Assembly (NCBI RefSeq): GCF_001598915.1 | Contig: NZ_BDAP01000001.1 | Coordinates: 372,001-436,000, forward strand | Reading direction: 5' to 3' | DNA: 64,000 nucleotides | Origin: Williamsia muralis NBRC 105860 | Lineage (GTDB): Bacteria > Actinomycetota > Actinomycetes > Mycobacteriales > Mycobacteriaceae | Part shown: positions 40,791-48,629 of the stretch, piece by piece | How positions within the stretch are numbered: position 1 is the stretch's first letter | Layout of the letters: each line of letters starts with the position of its first letter | The notes under the pieces: generated by a model | The model's database searches: none | The model's input: only the letters and a program-made list of their open reading frames with translations | What the model was told of the DNA's origin: nothing | Made by a program: the position numbers and the translations under genes

Positions 40791-41600
40791 TCAGGTCGAT
40801 GGTCCGGAAGTCAGATCGCCGAGCACCGATTCGAGCCGTACTCGCGCCGCAGCCGCGACTCCGGCGCCGGCCACGATGTGCACAGCGTCGGCTTCGATAC
40901 CGGCGATGGTCAGTTCGGCCAACGCGTCAGGGTCGAGCACTGAGCCGGAGAGGTCTTGTGGATTGCCGGTCGCCGCAGCGCCGACGGATGGCTCGAGAGC
41001 CTGTGAGTTCGTCCCGAGATCAGTGGCCACGCGGCCGGAGCACAATACTGATGCACCCACGCCGCCTGCTGCGGCGCGTAATTCGATGTTCAGTGTCTCC
41101 GTCAGCCCCACCACTGCATGCATCGTTGCGTTGTAAGGGGTCATGGTTGGCAGGGGCATCAAACCGCCTGCGGACGCGGTGTTGAGGATGTGGCCGGTGC
41201 CCTGTTGGAGCAACAGTGGCGCAAAAGTCGTGACCCCGTGGACGACACCCAGTAGCTTGACGTTGATGAGCCACTGCCATGTCTGGGGTTTCTGTTCCCA
41301 CATGGGCGCCTGCGCACCGACTACTCCGGCGTTGTTGCAGACGAGGTCGACCCTTTTGAAATGCGTTGTGGTGGAGTCGGCGAGCTGCGCGACCGACTCG
41401 GGATCGCTGACGTCGGTGACCACCGTGAGGACGTCGACGCCTTGCGCGTTCAGCGTGACCTTCGCATCGGCTAGTCCGGCTTCGCGGATGTCCGCGAGGA
41501 CAACCTTCATCCCACGCAATCCCAGCCCTCGTGCCAGGCCGAAGCCGATTCCGCTTGCCCCTCCGGTGACGACAGCAACCTGGCCGGGTTCGATTTCCAC
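40791..41600 (-). CDS. SDR with catalytic Lys replaced by Met
   Basis: A 269-aa SDR-fold protein; the GTG at 41600 is chosen because AGGAGG lies 6 nt upstream. Cofactor motifs are intact: VTGGASGIGFGLARG near residue 11, LADIREAG, and CNNAGVVG near 88. The active-site motif reads PYNATMHAV: Ser143 and Tyr156 are present, but the Lys four residues after Tyr is Met160. Without that Lys, ordinary SDR chemistry should be weak or absent. Alternatives are a pseudoenzyme or altered chemistry. It is divergent from a TetR gene with a strong operator between them. Confidence 0.82.
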   Translation of the reverse strand: MEIEPGQVAVVTGGASGIGFGLARGLGLRGMKVVLADIREAGLADAKVTLNAQGVDVLTVVTDVSDPESVAQLADSTTTHFKRVDLVCNNAGVVGAQAPMWEQKPQTWQWLINVKLLGVVHGVTTFAPLLLQQGTGHILNTASAGGLMPLPTMTPYNATMHAVVGLTETLNIELRAAAGGVGASVLCSGRVATDLGTNSQALEPSVGAAATGNPQDLSGSVLDPDALAELTIAGIEADAVHIVAGAGVAAAARVRLESVLGDLTSGPST

Positions 41601-41677
41601 GACGGTCCTCCTCCAATTCGGTCGACCCGACGTCAACTGGCCTATGGCCCATTAATGAACCTACCTCAACGGCAGAA

Positions 41678-41703
41678 CGAAGTGGAGAGGTGCCTCCACT
41701 TCG
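41678..41703. promoter_or_regulatory. CGAAGTGGAG-N6-CTCCACTTCG operator
   Basis: Perfect 10-bp arms with a 6-bp spacer, ending 17 nt before the TetR start and about 80 nt from the divergent SDR start. It is a high-quality TetR-type operator that probably controls both genes. Confidence 0.75.
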
Positions 41704-41720
41704 GTGGTACGTTGTCGGGC

Positions 41721-42422
41721 ATGTCCACGAATCCGACTGTGCGCCCGACGTTGCGGAGAGATGCCGAACGCAATCGCGCGGCGCTGATGTGTACGGCTCG
41801 GCAGGTGTTCGCCGAGCGCGGACTCAACGTGTCGATGGCGGAGGTCGCCCGGGAGGCCGGTGTCGGGATCGCGACGCTCTACCGGCGATTCCCGACCCGC
41901 GAGTCATTGCTGGTGAACGTCTTCGACGACAAGATGACCATCTATGTCGACGCAGTGAATGCCGCGCTCGCACAATCTGATCCCTGGCGAGGGTTCTGCG
42001 ACTATATCGAACGGGTCTGCGCTATGCAGCTTGGGGACCGAGGATTTGCGAATGTCCTGACGATGACCTTCCCCGACGAAATCCTGTTCGAGGACAAGCG
42101 TGCCGTGGCATACCGTGGCTTCGAGAAACTCATCTCGAAAGCAAAGAGGGCAGGCCGCCTGCGATTGGAGTTCCGTTCACAGGATCTGGTGGTGTTGTTG
42201 ATGGCCAACGCCGGCGTGGTGGCCGGCAGCGGAGATGCTGCAGAGATTGCCTCGCGCCGCTTGGTGAGTTACTTCCTTGCCGCTGCCGATCGCGAATGCG
42301 AAGGCGAACTCGCTCCGGCACCATCGACGCAAGATATGGAAGCCGCCATGCGCCGCAGCACCGGCCGCGAGCGCGATCTTGAAACAGAGACTGACCGAAA
42401 GCATCTGACTACCAACAAATAA
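41721..42422 (+). CDS. TetR-family transcriptional regulator
   Basis: A 233-aa regulator; the start is taken at 41721 (MSTNPTVRPTLRRDAERNRA), downstream of the operator, rather than 41655, which would put the operator inside the gene. The HTH lies at residues about 18-65 (ALMCTARQVFAERGLNVSMA, then GIATLYRRFPTRESLLV). Ligand domain unknown. It likely autoregulates and controls the divergent SDR. A PPOX gene starts 27 nt after its stop. Confidence 0.87.
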   Translation: MSTNPTVRPTLRRDAERNRAALMCTARQVFAERGLNVSMAEVAREAGVGIATLYRRFPTRESLLVNVFDDKMTIYVDAVNAALAQSDPWRGFCDYIERVCAMQLGDRGFANVLTMTFPDEILFEDKRAVAYRGFEKLISKAKRAGRLRLEFRSQDLVVLLMANAGVVAGSGDAAEIASRRLVSYFLAAADRECEGELAPAPSTQDMEAAMRRSTGRERDLETETDRKHLTTNK

Positions 42423-42449
42423 TGTCCGTTTGTCAGTTCAAGGAGAGCC

Positions 42450-42848
42450 ATGTCGACACCAACCATTCCTGACAGCCACCGCGATCTCGTCACCTCAACG
42501 ACAGTTGCTCTGAGCACGATCAACGGCGACGGATCCATCCAGACAACTGCGGTGTGGGTCCTGCTCGATGATGACGGTCTGCTGCGAACGTCACTGGCCA
42601 AGAACCGCAAGAAGTACAGCAACTTGGTCGCCCGCCCCCACGCCACGGTCTTCGCGATCGCGTCCGACAACCCGTTCCACACACTTGAGGTGCGAGCGAC
42701 CGTTGAGATTCATGATGACGACGCTGACCGGACGTTCATGGCAAAGATCATCGGGACTTATGGACAGACGCTGGAGGCGATGGCGGATCAGGCTGCCGAG
42801 GATCGTGTGGTCGTCACTTTCACTCCCATCCGAGTTCGCGCGCAATAG
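42450..42848 (+). CDS. PPOX-class F420-dependent oxidoreductase
   Basis: A 132-aa split-beta-barrel flavin/F420 protein: ALSTINGDGSIQTTAVWVLL near residue 20, RTSLAKNRKKYSNLVARPHATV near 48, and a C-terminal VVVTFTPIRVRAQ. The RKKYxNL segment is typical of actinobacterial PPOX proteins of the F420-binding type. The reaction is not predictable. It is probably co-transcribed with the TetR gene and the patatin gene. Confidence 0.85.
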   Translation: MSTPTIPDSHRDLVTSTTVALSTINGDGSIQTTAVWVLLDDDGLLRTSLAKNRKKYSNLVARPHATVFAIASDNPFHTLEVRATVEIHDDDADRTFMAKIIGTYGQTLEAMADQAAEDRVVVTFTPIRVRAQ

Positions 42849-42896
42849 TCTGTCAGATGACTTGTACGGTCCGTCGAATTTCTGACTGGAGGCTTC

Positions 42897-43763
42897 GTGG
42901 CCGAGCGGGGACTGGTGCTGGGCGGCGGCGGCATAGCCGGAATCGCCTGGGAATTGGGATTTCTGATGGGTGTGAAATACACATCGAAACCGGTGTGGCA
43001 AGCGCTGCTTGATTCCGATGTGATAATCGGGACGTCGGCCGGGTCAACTGTGGCCGCTCAGATCAGCAGCGGCACGCCGTTGGAAGCGCTTTATGAGCGA
43101 CAACTCGGTGATGCAACTGAGGAGATTTCTCCTCAGTTCGACCCTGAGGAGCTCGGGGCGGTATACGCGGGCGTACTGAACTCGGGTTCCTCATCAGTTC
43201 GCGAGCTCTTGCAGGGAATCGGGGAAATGGCCGCACGGGCCGAGACGGTCAGCGTGCAAGCGCGGCGATCTGTCATCGAGAGTCGACTGCCCTCACACCA
43301 TTGGCCGGAACGAGAACTGAAGATCACCGCGATCGACATCGGCAGTGGCGAAATGGTGGTATTCGATCGCCACTCCGGAGTCGACTTCGTTGATGCGGTG
43401 GCCGCGAGTTGCGCGGTGCCGGGTATCTGGCCGCCGGTTCCCATCGGTGCGCGCCGCTTCATGGATGGTGGGGTGGCGAGTTCGGCGAACATCTCATTGG
43501 CGCAAGTCTGTCGGCGCGTGGTCGTTCTCGCACCCACCCGAGAACCCGGCGGCAACCTACTCGGTGGAGATCTCGCGGCAGAAGCCGCTACGCTGCCGGA
43601 TTCGTTGGTACACATCGCATTCGCCGATGATGCTTCCGTCGAAGCTTTTGGTGTCAACCCGCTTGATCCCTCGACCAGACGCGCGTCGGCGATCGCCGGG
43701 CGGGCACAGGGGGTCGAAGGGGCATCTGGTCTGGCTGGCTTCCTGGTGGTAGCTGAGGCATGA
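42897..43763 (+). CDS. Patatin-like phospholipase/acyl hydrolase
   Basis: A 288-aa protein starting at GTG 42897. It has the glycine-rich oxyanion loop GLVLGGGGIAGIAWELG, the nucleophile elbow GTSAGS (Ser near residue 44) and the Asp of MDGGVASSANI near residue 192. These make up the Ser-Asp dyad of patatins. It hydrolyses lipid acyl esters, probably in the cytosol since there is no signal peptide. It is last in the 41.7-43.8 kb run. Confidence 0.88.
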   Translation: MAERGLVLGGGGIAGIAWELGFLMGVKYTSKPVWQALLDSDVIIGTSAGSTVAAQISSGTPLEALYERQLGDATEEISPQFDPEELGAVYAGVLNSGSSSVRELLQGIGEMAARAETVSVQARRSVIESRLPSHHWPERELKITAIDIGSGEMVVFDRHSGVDFVDAVAASCAVPGIWPPVPIGARRFMDGGVASSANISLAQVCRRVVVLAPTREPGGNLLGGDLAAEAATLPDSLVHIAFADDASVEAFGVNPLDPSTRRASAIAGRAQGVEGASGLAGFLVVAEA

Positions 43764-43935
43764 ACGTGTGGAGTCTCAGCGTTGCCGGTTTCGCAGTGCG
43801 CCGTCAAGAACAGCATGAAAGGCAGCTGGCTCGATTGCGATGTCGCTGACAGCGAAACTCGTTGGTGATCACCGCGGCGGGGTGGGCAAAATTCGCCGGG
43901 GTCGCCGTCGCGGATTTCGTCGGCAGGCTGACCGC

Positions 43936-44013
43936 GGTCCCCTCCTACTGTCGGACAGGTCCAGCTACCTCACCGGCATCGACCTGTTCGTCAATGGTGG
44001 GGTTGACATGTGA
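43936..44013 (+). pseudogene. C-terminal remnant of an SDR gene
   Basis: The last residues before the TGA at 44011 read LLLSDRSSYLTGIDLFVNGG and then VDM, the standard C-terminus of an SDR (TGxDLxVDGG). Nothing upstream in this frame shows a Rossmann fold. A 57-codon frame from ATG 43840 carries the remnant but has Arg-rich, non-SDR sequence before it. The rest of 43764-43935 holds no recognisable gene. Confidence 0.6.
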
Positions 44014-44034
44014 CCTTCTTGCTTCAGAACTAGG

Positions 44035-44925
44035 TCAGAGGCCCAGGAATTTGGCGATGTCGTCGTAGTTCGCCTGCCACAGCGTGCCGCCCTGCTTGGA
44101 AGCGTTGTGGAACGAGCGGAACCCGAGGATGTTCTGGATTTTCGGGGGCAGCGTCTTTACGAGGGCGAGCGGGACGAGGAAAGCGTGCGCCTCTTCGCTG
44201 GTCAGCCAGCCGACCGTGAACGACCACGCCATGGCGCGCCGGTATTCATCGGCGGTCTTGTTCTCTCCGCCGCCGTGTGCGACTTTGCCGTCGATCAGCA
44301 GGACATCGCCGGCGTCGAGGAGGGCCGGAAACGTCTCGTCGGGGGTGCCGCGGTTCTCGTAGTCGTCCCAATGACTGCTTCCGGGGATGACGCGAGTAGC
44401 GCCGTTCTCCTCGGTGAAGTCGGTGAGCGCGGTGAGGAAGTTGATGGTCACGTTGTAGGTCTTCGGGCCGAGTTCCCGGAATATGGGCCAGTTCTCGAGA
44501 TCCCGGTGCAGGGGCTGCGGCTTGTTTCCCGGGCCGATCTCGATGACCTGGGCAGCGGTCATCTGGTAGCTGTCGGCAATGGGGAGAAGCATGGCGTCGG
44601 CGATGGCGAGTACGCGTTCGTCCTGGATCATCTCCTCGCGGAACGTCTTGGAATGCGTCACCACATTGGTGAGTCGCTTGGTGTTTGCGCCGTGAAATCC
44701 CTCGAACAGATCAACTTTGTCCACCGAGCCGGGATTGAGTTCGTCGAGATACGGGTCGATCTCGGAGTTGAAACGGCGAACCTGATCGTCGGAGAAGAAC
44801 TTGGTGAGGATGACTCCACCATCGCGCTCGACAATCCCCGCGATCTGTTGCGGATCGGTGTCGGCGGCGACACGCTGGATCACTGTGTCGCGGGGTGCGG
44901 GCGTGGGGATCTGTGTCTCGGTCAT
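44035..44925 (-). CDS. Phytanoyl-CoA dioxygenase-family Fe(II)/2-oxoglutarate oxygenase
   Basis: A 296-aa PhyH-type oxygenase; the start at 44925 (MTETQIPTPAPRD) has GGAG 6 nt upstream, better than longer alternatives. The iron facial triad is visible: His140 and Asp142 (PLHRDLENW) and His217 (HGGGENKT). Arg229/230 (EYRRAMAW) probably binds 2-oxoglutarate. It should hydroxylate a small substrate with 2-oxoglutarate and oxygen. It is paralogous to the gene at 60003. In this context I infer that it hydroxylates an amine or its gamma-glutamyl derivative. Confidence 0.87.
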   Translation of the reverse strand: MTETQIPTPAPRDTVIQRVAADTDPQQIAGIVERDGGVILTKFFSDDQVRRFNSEIDPYLDELNPGSVDKVDLFEGFHGANTKRLTNVVTHSKTFREEMIQDERVLAIADAMLLPIADSYQMTAAQVIEIGPGNKPQPLHRDLENWPIFRELGPKTYNVTINFLTALTDFTEENGATRVIPGSSHWDDYENRGTPDETFPALLDAGDVLLIDGKVAHGGGENKTADEYRRAMAWSFTVGWLTSEEAHAFLVPLALVKTLPPKIQNILGFRSFHNASKQGGTLWQANYDDIAKFLGL

Positions 44926-45028
44926 TGTGGGCTCCATCGTGGGTAGGACGTGGTTTGGGTGGTGCGTGATGCGCCGTAGGGCAACCGGTTGGGGTTGCCC
45001 TACGGCAGACGTGGGTGGATCAGTCAGG

Positions 45029-46507
45029 TCAGACGACTTCCTGGCGCCCGATTCGGGCGTACGTGTCGGGCTTGGTCTTCTTGAGCAGGAGGGCGTAACC
45101 GACACCCAGAAGAACTGCGGCGATGAAGACCGCGATCAACAGGTTTGCGGCACTTTGCGATCCGCCGACCAAGAACGCGGCGTTCTTGGTGGCCAGGACG
45201 AGTGCGACAGCGAATCCCACGCCACCGAGCAGAGGTGCAATGGTTGTCTTCCACTGACTGACACCGTGGTCGGGGTGCTTCCGGAAGTACAGCGGAATCG
45301 AGATCGCGGTCATGAGCAGCAGGATGATCAGTGCGTAGAGTGCGATGCCCGCCAGCTTGGCGTACAGGGCGTTGCCGTCGGCGCCGATGGCAAGGACTGC
45401 GACCAAGAACACGATTGCGATACCGCTGGTTGCCAGCGACGCGATGTGGGGCGAGCCGTGCTTTCCGTGCACTGCGGCGAGTTTGGCCGGGAACACGCGG
45501 TCGCGTCCCATCGAGAACAGGTACCGGGCAATGATGTTGTGCATGGCCAGAACAGCCGCGAAGATGCTTGTGCACAGCAGGACCATTGTGATGTCGAGGA
45601 CTGTCTTGCCGAGGTACTGGTCGATCGATGCCATGACCGAACCGACCGGGTCGGCTGCGGTCTGCTCGACTACCGAGCTGGGGCCGATACCCACGATGAT
45701 TGCGAAGGTGGTCACGGAGTAGAGGATGGCCACAACAGCGATGACGATGTATGTCGCACGGGGAACGGTTCTTTCGGGATCGCGAGCTTCTTCACGGAAG
45801 ATGGCGGTCGCCTCGAAGCCGGAGAACATGCCGATGCAATACAGCACCGCCAGGCCGATGGAGCCACCCAGGATGTAGTCGAGCTGGAACGGCGCGGAGG
45901 TGTATCCCTCTTCTCCACCCTGACCGAAGACGACAATGTTGTAGATGATGATGACGACGACTTCGAGGCACATCGCGACCGTGAGGATCTTTGCGGAGAA
46001 GGTGATGCGGAAGAACCCGAGTACGCCGACCACGGCGATGAGGATGAGGTTGTAGATCCACCAGTCGATGGACGGGCCGTTGAAGATGTCCTGGATCAGG
46101 CCTTTGATCGCCGTGGAACCGTAGATGAAGCTCGACACGTATAGAAAGATGTACGAGATCATCGCCAGGAAAGCCGCGCCGAGGCCCAGCGGTCGACCCA
46201 ACCCGGCGGTCACGTAGGCATAGAAGGCACCGGGGTTGGGTAGGTGCCTACTCATGGCGGTGAATCCGACCGCGAAGACCAGCACCACCAGGCCGGCTGC
46301 GAGGAAGGTCAGCGGTGCCCCGAGTCCGTTGGCGTAACCGATGATGACGGTGAGGTAGCCGGCGAATACCGACAGCGGCGCATTGAATGCCAGGACCGTG
46401 AAGACGATGTCGAACGTCGTCATCGATCCTTTGAGGCCGCCGGAGTCGGGTCCATAGGTCGGTTCGTCGGAGCTGGTGTCCGCACTCACCTGAGGTGTGG
46501 AGGTCAT
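45029..46507 (-). CDS. APC-family amino acid/amine permease
   Basis: A 492-aa membrane transporter with about 12 hydrophobic helices. The start at 46507 has AAGGA upstream. It has GLKGSMTTFDIVFTVLAFNAP before helix 1, the FEATAIFREEARDPERTVPRA consensus after helix 6, and a short cytosolic C-terminus. It belongs to the APC superfamily, close to the YhdG/putrescine-importer type. It probably imports the amine substrate of the cluster. It precedes the PhyH gene on the same strand, with 103 nt between them. Confidence 0.9.
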   Translation of the reverse strand: MTSTPQVSADTSSDEPTYGPDSGGLKGSMTTFDIVFTVLAFNAPLSVFAGYLTVIIGYANGLGAPLTFLAAGLVVLVFAVGFTAMSRHLPNPGAFYAYVTAGLGRPLGLGAAFLAMISYIFLYVSSFIYGSTAIKGLIQDIFNGPSIDWWIYNLILIAVVGVLGFFRITFSAKILTVAMCLEVVVIIIYNIVVFGQGGEEGYTSAPFQLDYILGGSIGLAVLYCIGMFSGFEATAIFREEARDPERTVPRATYIVIAVVAILYSVTTFAIIVGIGPSSVVEQTAADPVGSVMASIDQYLGKTVLDITMVLLCTSIFAAVLAMHNIIARYLFSMGRDRVFPAKLAAVHGKHGSPHIASLATSGIAIVFLVAVLAIGADGNALYAKLAGIALYALIILLLMTAISIPLYFRKHPDHGVSQWKTTIAPLLGGVGFAVALVLATKNAAFLVGGSQSAANLLIAVFIAAVLLGVGYALLLKKTKPDTYARIGRQEVV

Positions 46508-46548
46508 ATCTGTGTCCTTGTGTGAAGGGTCTTGCGAGGCTAGGGCTG

Positions 46549-46562
46549 AACTTTTCGAAGTT
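46549..46562. promoter_or_regulatory. AACTT-TTCG-AAGTT dyad
   Basis: A perfect 5-bp dyad 42 nt upstream of the permease start. A near copy (AACTT-CGAAG-AAGTT) occurs at 49726-49740, before the glutamine-synthetase operon. It may be a second regulatory element of the amine cluster. Confidence 0.35.
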
Positions 46563-46640
46563 GAAAATAGATGCGCAGCAGTCCGATTGGATGGGAACCG
46601 GCTGCACCGAGTGGGATGCTCGTCCCGTTCGCAGTCATGC

Positions 46641-47552
46641 TCAGGTGTTGGCTTTGGCGGTCAGTATTTGAGCTGACAGCGCCTCCTGCCCGTGTCCGGC
46701 GGCGTGTGCGCGCTCGAGGTTGTCAACGGCAGCCCCGAGAAGATTTGCCCGCTCCCCGTCACCGACCATGGCCTTGTTGATGGTGCGGAGCGCTACCAGG
46801 TAGGTTTCGAGAGTTGCCTGGTCGGTCGTGTGGGAATCGGCTTGGATGGAATCGAGGGCGACGTTGATTTCCTGTGACAGCAGGTCGAGCCAGTACGGTA
46901 GGGTCCGCTTGATCTCGCTCAGGTCGACACCGGCGGAACGGGCGTATGACATGCCCTCGAGGAACGCCCCGATGGACACAGTGTGGAACGTGGCCGTCAT
47001 GGCCGCGTCCAGGATATTTGCGGCCGAGGGCTTGCTCCCGACATAGGTCGCTGCACCCGCAAGCGCGGTCAGCAGCGTCTTGTACCGACTCCAAGCAGCA
47101 ACGTTACCTGCATAGTAGAAGAGTGTTGACGGTTTCCCGATGTCCCCGGGATATGCCGCGATGATCCCGTCCAAATAGTCCGCACCCTGTCCGCTGACCC
47201 AGGCGCTCAGGTCCTCGGCCTCTGCCGCCGACCCGGTGACCAAGTTGGCTATTGTCTTGCCCTGCAAATGATCTGCCGCATCCATGAGCAGGGTGCGAGC
47301 GGCGGTGTAGTCCAGCACCATCAGGATGATGACGTCGTTGTCACGTATCGCCTCGGTAGAGGTAGTGACAGTGCGTGCTCCGAGTTCACGGAGCGGATCG
47401 CATCGGCCGGGCGTCCGATTCCACACCGACACGGGGTAGTCGTTGTTCAGCAGGCTGCGCGCGATGGCGCTACCCATCAGGCCGGTACCGAGTACAGCTA
47501 CGCGCGGGGTTTGATTCGAAGTGGTGTCATCGGGCGTATCCGGTGCGGACAT
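46641..47552 (-). CDS. Imine-reductase-like NAD(P)-dependent oxidoreductase
   Basis: A 303-aa beta-hydroxyacid-dehydrogenase-superfamily protein. It has GTGLMGSAIARSLL at residues about 22-35 for cofactor binding and VSVWNRTPGRCDPL, where the Asn-Arg-Thr fits NADPH. The helical C-terminal domain (EGMSYARSAGVDLSEIK) lacks the catalytic Lys region of 3-hydroxyisobutyrate dehydrogenases and looks more like the imine-reductase branch. It could reduce a cyclic imine or oxidise an amine. First gene of the minus-strand group 47552-44035, with a cluster operator about 109 nt upstream. Confidence 0.7.
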   Translation of the reverse strand: MSAPDTPDDTTSNQTPRVAVLGTGLMGSAIARSLLNNDYPVSVWNRTPGRCDPLRELGARTVTTSTEAIRDNDVIILMVLDYTAARTLLMDAADHLQGKTIANLVTGSAAEAEDLSAWVSGQGADYLDGIIAAYPGDIGKPSTLFYYAGNVAAWSRYKTLLTALAGAATYVGSKPSAANILDAAMTATFHTVSIGAFLEGMSYARSAGVDLSEIKRTLPYWLDLLSQEINVALDSIQADSHTTDQATLETYLVALRTINKAMVGDGERANLLGAAVDNLERAHAAGHGQEALSAQILTAKANT

Positions 47553-47660
47553 GAACGTCTCTTTTTCGTGGTTGGAACGTACGGGTGCAATCCGTAGACC
47601 CTCGGGCTTCGATGACCGGCTAGGGCGAAACCGACTCTGGGCGAGAGGCCGATGCGCCGA

Positions 47661-47681
47661 TCAAACGACTTGGTCATTTGA
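47661..47681. promoter_or_regulatory. Amine-cluster operator site A
   Basis: Arms TCAAA and TTTGA with inner GAC/GTC form a 21-bp near-palindrome. On the minus strand the core reads TGACCAAGTCG. It lies between the imine-reductase-like gene (minus) and the TetR gene (plus). It matches sites at 48571, 49784 and 60931. Confidence 0.6.
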
Positions 47682-47833
47682 ACGGGACTGGGCCAGTGTT
47701 GCGCTGTTCTGGTGTGACGTCAAGCACTGAAACATAATTTTTACATGTACGACGCATATGTAACGCGTGAATTCGCTCGATCTCGCCGCTCCGCTATGCC
47801 ACTAAAAGACGGATTCGAGCTAAAGTGTTGTAG

Positions 47834-47854
47834 TCAGATGACTTAGACAAAGAA
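47834..47854. promoter_or_regulatory. Amine-cluster operator site E (weaker copy) at the TetR promoter
   Basis: On the minus strand TAAGTCATCTGA aligns with the right half of the cluster motif. It also overlaps a perfect AGTCA-GA-TGACT dyad (47832-47843). It is directly in front of the TetR start at 47868, as expected for autoregulation. Confidence 0.45.
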
Positions 47855-47867
47855 GGGGGGGTTCCGA

Positions 47868-48509
47868 ATGGCGCGCGTGCCTGCAGAGCAACGACGGCTG
47901 GACTTCATCGAGGCAGCGGTCCGAGTGATCGCCGAGCAGGGAATCGCCGGGGCCACCACCCGCAAGATCGCTGAGGCGGCGGATGCTCCGTTGGCGACCT
48001 TGCACTATTGCTTCCACACCAAGGAGCAACTTTTCTTCGCGGTGTTCGAGCACATGTCCAGCGACATACTGGCAGGTCAAAGTGAGGCTTTCGGTGGTCG
48101 CGGAGATCTTGCCGTGACCGCTGCTCGCATCGTGCGGACGACGATGGAGTGGTCGACACATCATCCTAACTACAGCCGGGTGCAGTTCGACCTGCTGCTG
48201 TGGGGTCTTCGTCGCGGCAGCGAGGACGACAAGTGGGCTGAGCGGGTGTACGAGGTGTTCACCAATCCCTACGTCGACATCCTGCGGGACTCGGTTGGCC
48301 CCAATGACGATCCCGGATTGGTGGAACCGCTGGCACGCGTGGTGCTGAGCGTGATCGACGGTCTGACATTGCAATGGGTCAGCAACCCTGACAACGGGCG
48401 ACTGCAGGGTGATGTGGAACTTGCGTGCGCAATGATCTCGACCTACGTGAGTGCTTCTCGCGGAGCCGCTCAGTCGGTGGCGGCCCAGGTGCGCGCCACG
48501 GCGAGCTGA
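47868..48509 (+). CDS. TetR-family transcriptional regulator of the amine cluster
   Basis: A 213-aa regulator with a GGGGGG-type ribosome site. The HTH lies at about residues 10-60 (QRRLDFIEAAVRVIAEQGIA, then KIAEAADAPLATLHYCFHTKEQLF). The YCFHTKE variant of the recognition-helix end is shared with GabR/BetI-like TetR proteins. It lies at the centre of the amine cluster and is surrounded by copies of a 21-bp motif (47661, 47834, 48571, 49784, 60931). I infer that it controls all these promoters, with the amine or a metabolite as ligand. Confidence 0.87.
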   Translation: MARVPAEQRRLDFIEAAVRVIAEQGIAGATTRKIAEAADAPLATLHYCFHTKEQLFFAVFEHMSSDILAGQSEAFGGRGDLAVTAARIVRTTMEWSTHHPNYSRVQFDLLLWGLRRGSEDDKWAERVYEVFTNPYVDILRDSVGPNDDPGLVEPLARVVLSVIDGLTLQWVSNPDNGRLQGDVELACAMISTYVSASRGAAQSVAAQVRATAS

Positions 48510-48570
48510 TCTTCGCTCGCTGAATGCCCCTGGTTGACAGGGGAAGGGCCCGCCGCGATGATCGTTCTGA

Positions 48571-48591
48571 TCATTTGGTCAAGTCACCTGA
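48571..48591. promoter_or_regulatory. Amine-cluster operator site B
   Basis: The core TGGTCAAGTCA with flanking TCA and TGA at the same spacing as site A. It is 39 nt upstream of the dehydrogenase start at 48630, so it probably overlaps the promoter. Confidence 0.6.
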
Positions 48592-48629
48592 TCAATCTCG
48601 AATCGTGCCCCTTCCCCTGGAGTAACCCC

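Noticed and set aside
44801-46144. Plus-strand open frame of 447 codons opposite the permease
   Set aside because: It is very rich in Asp, Gln and His, typical of antisense to a membrane protein. The minus strand has a canonical APC permease.
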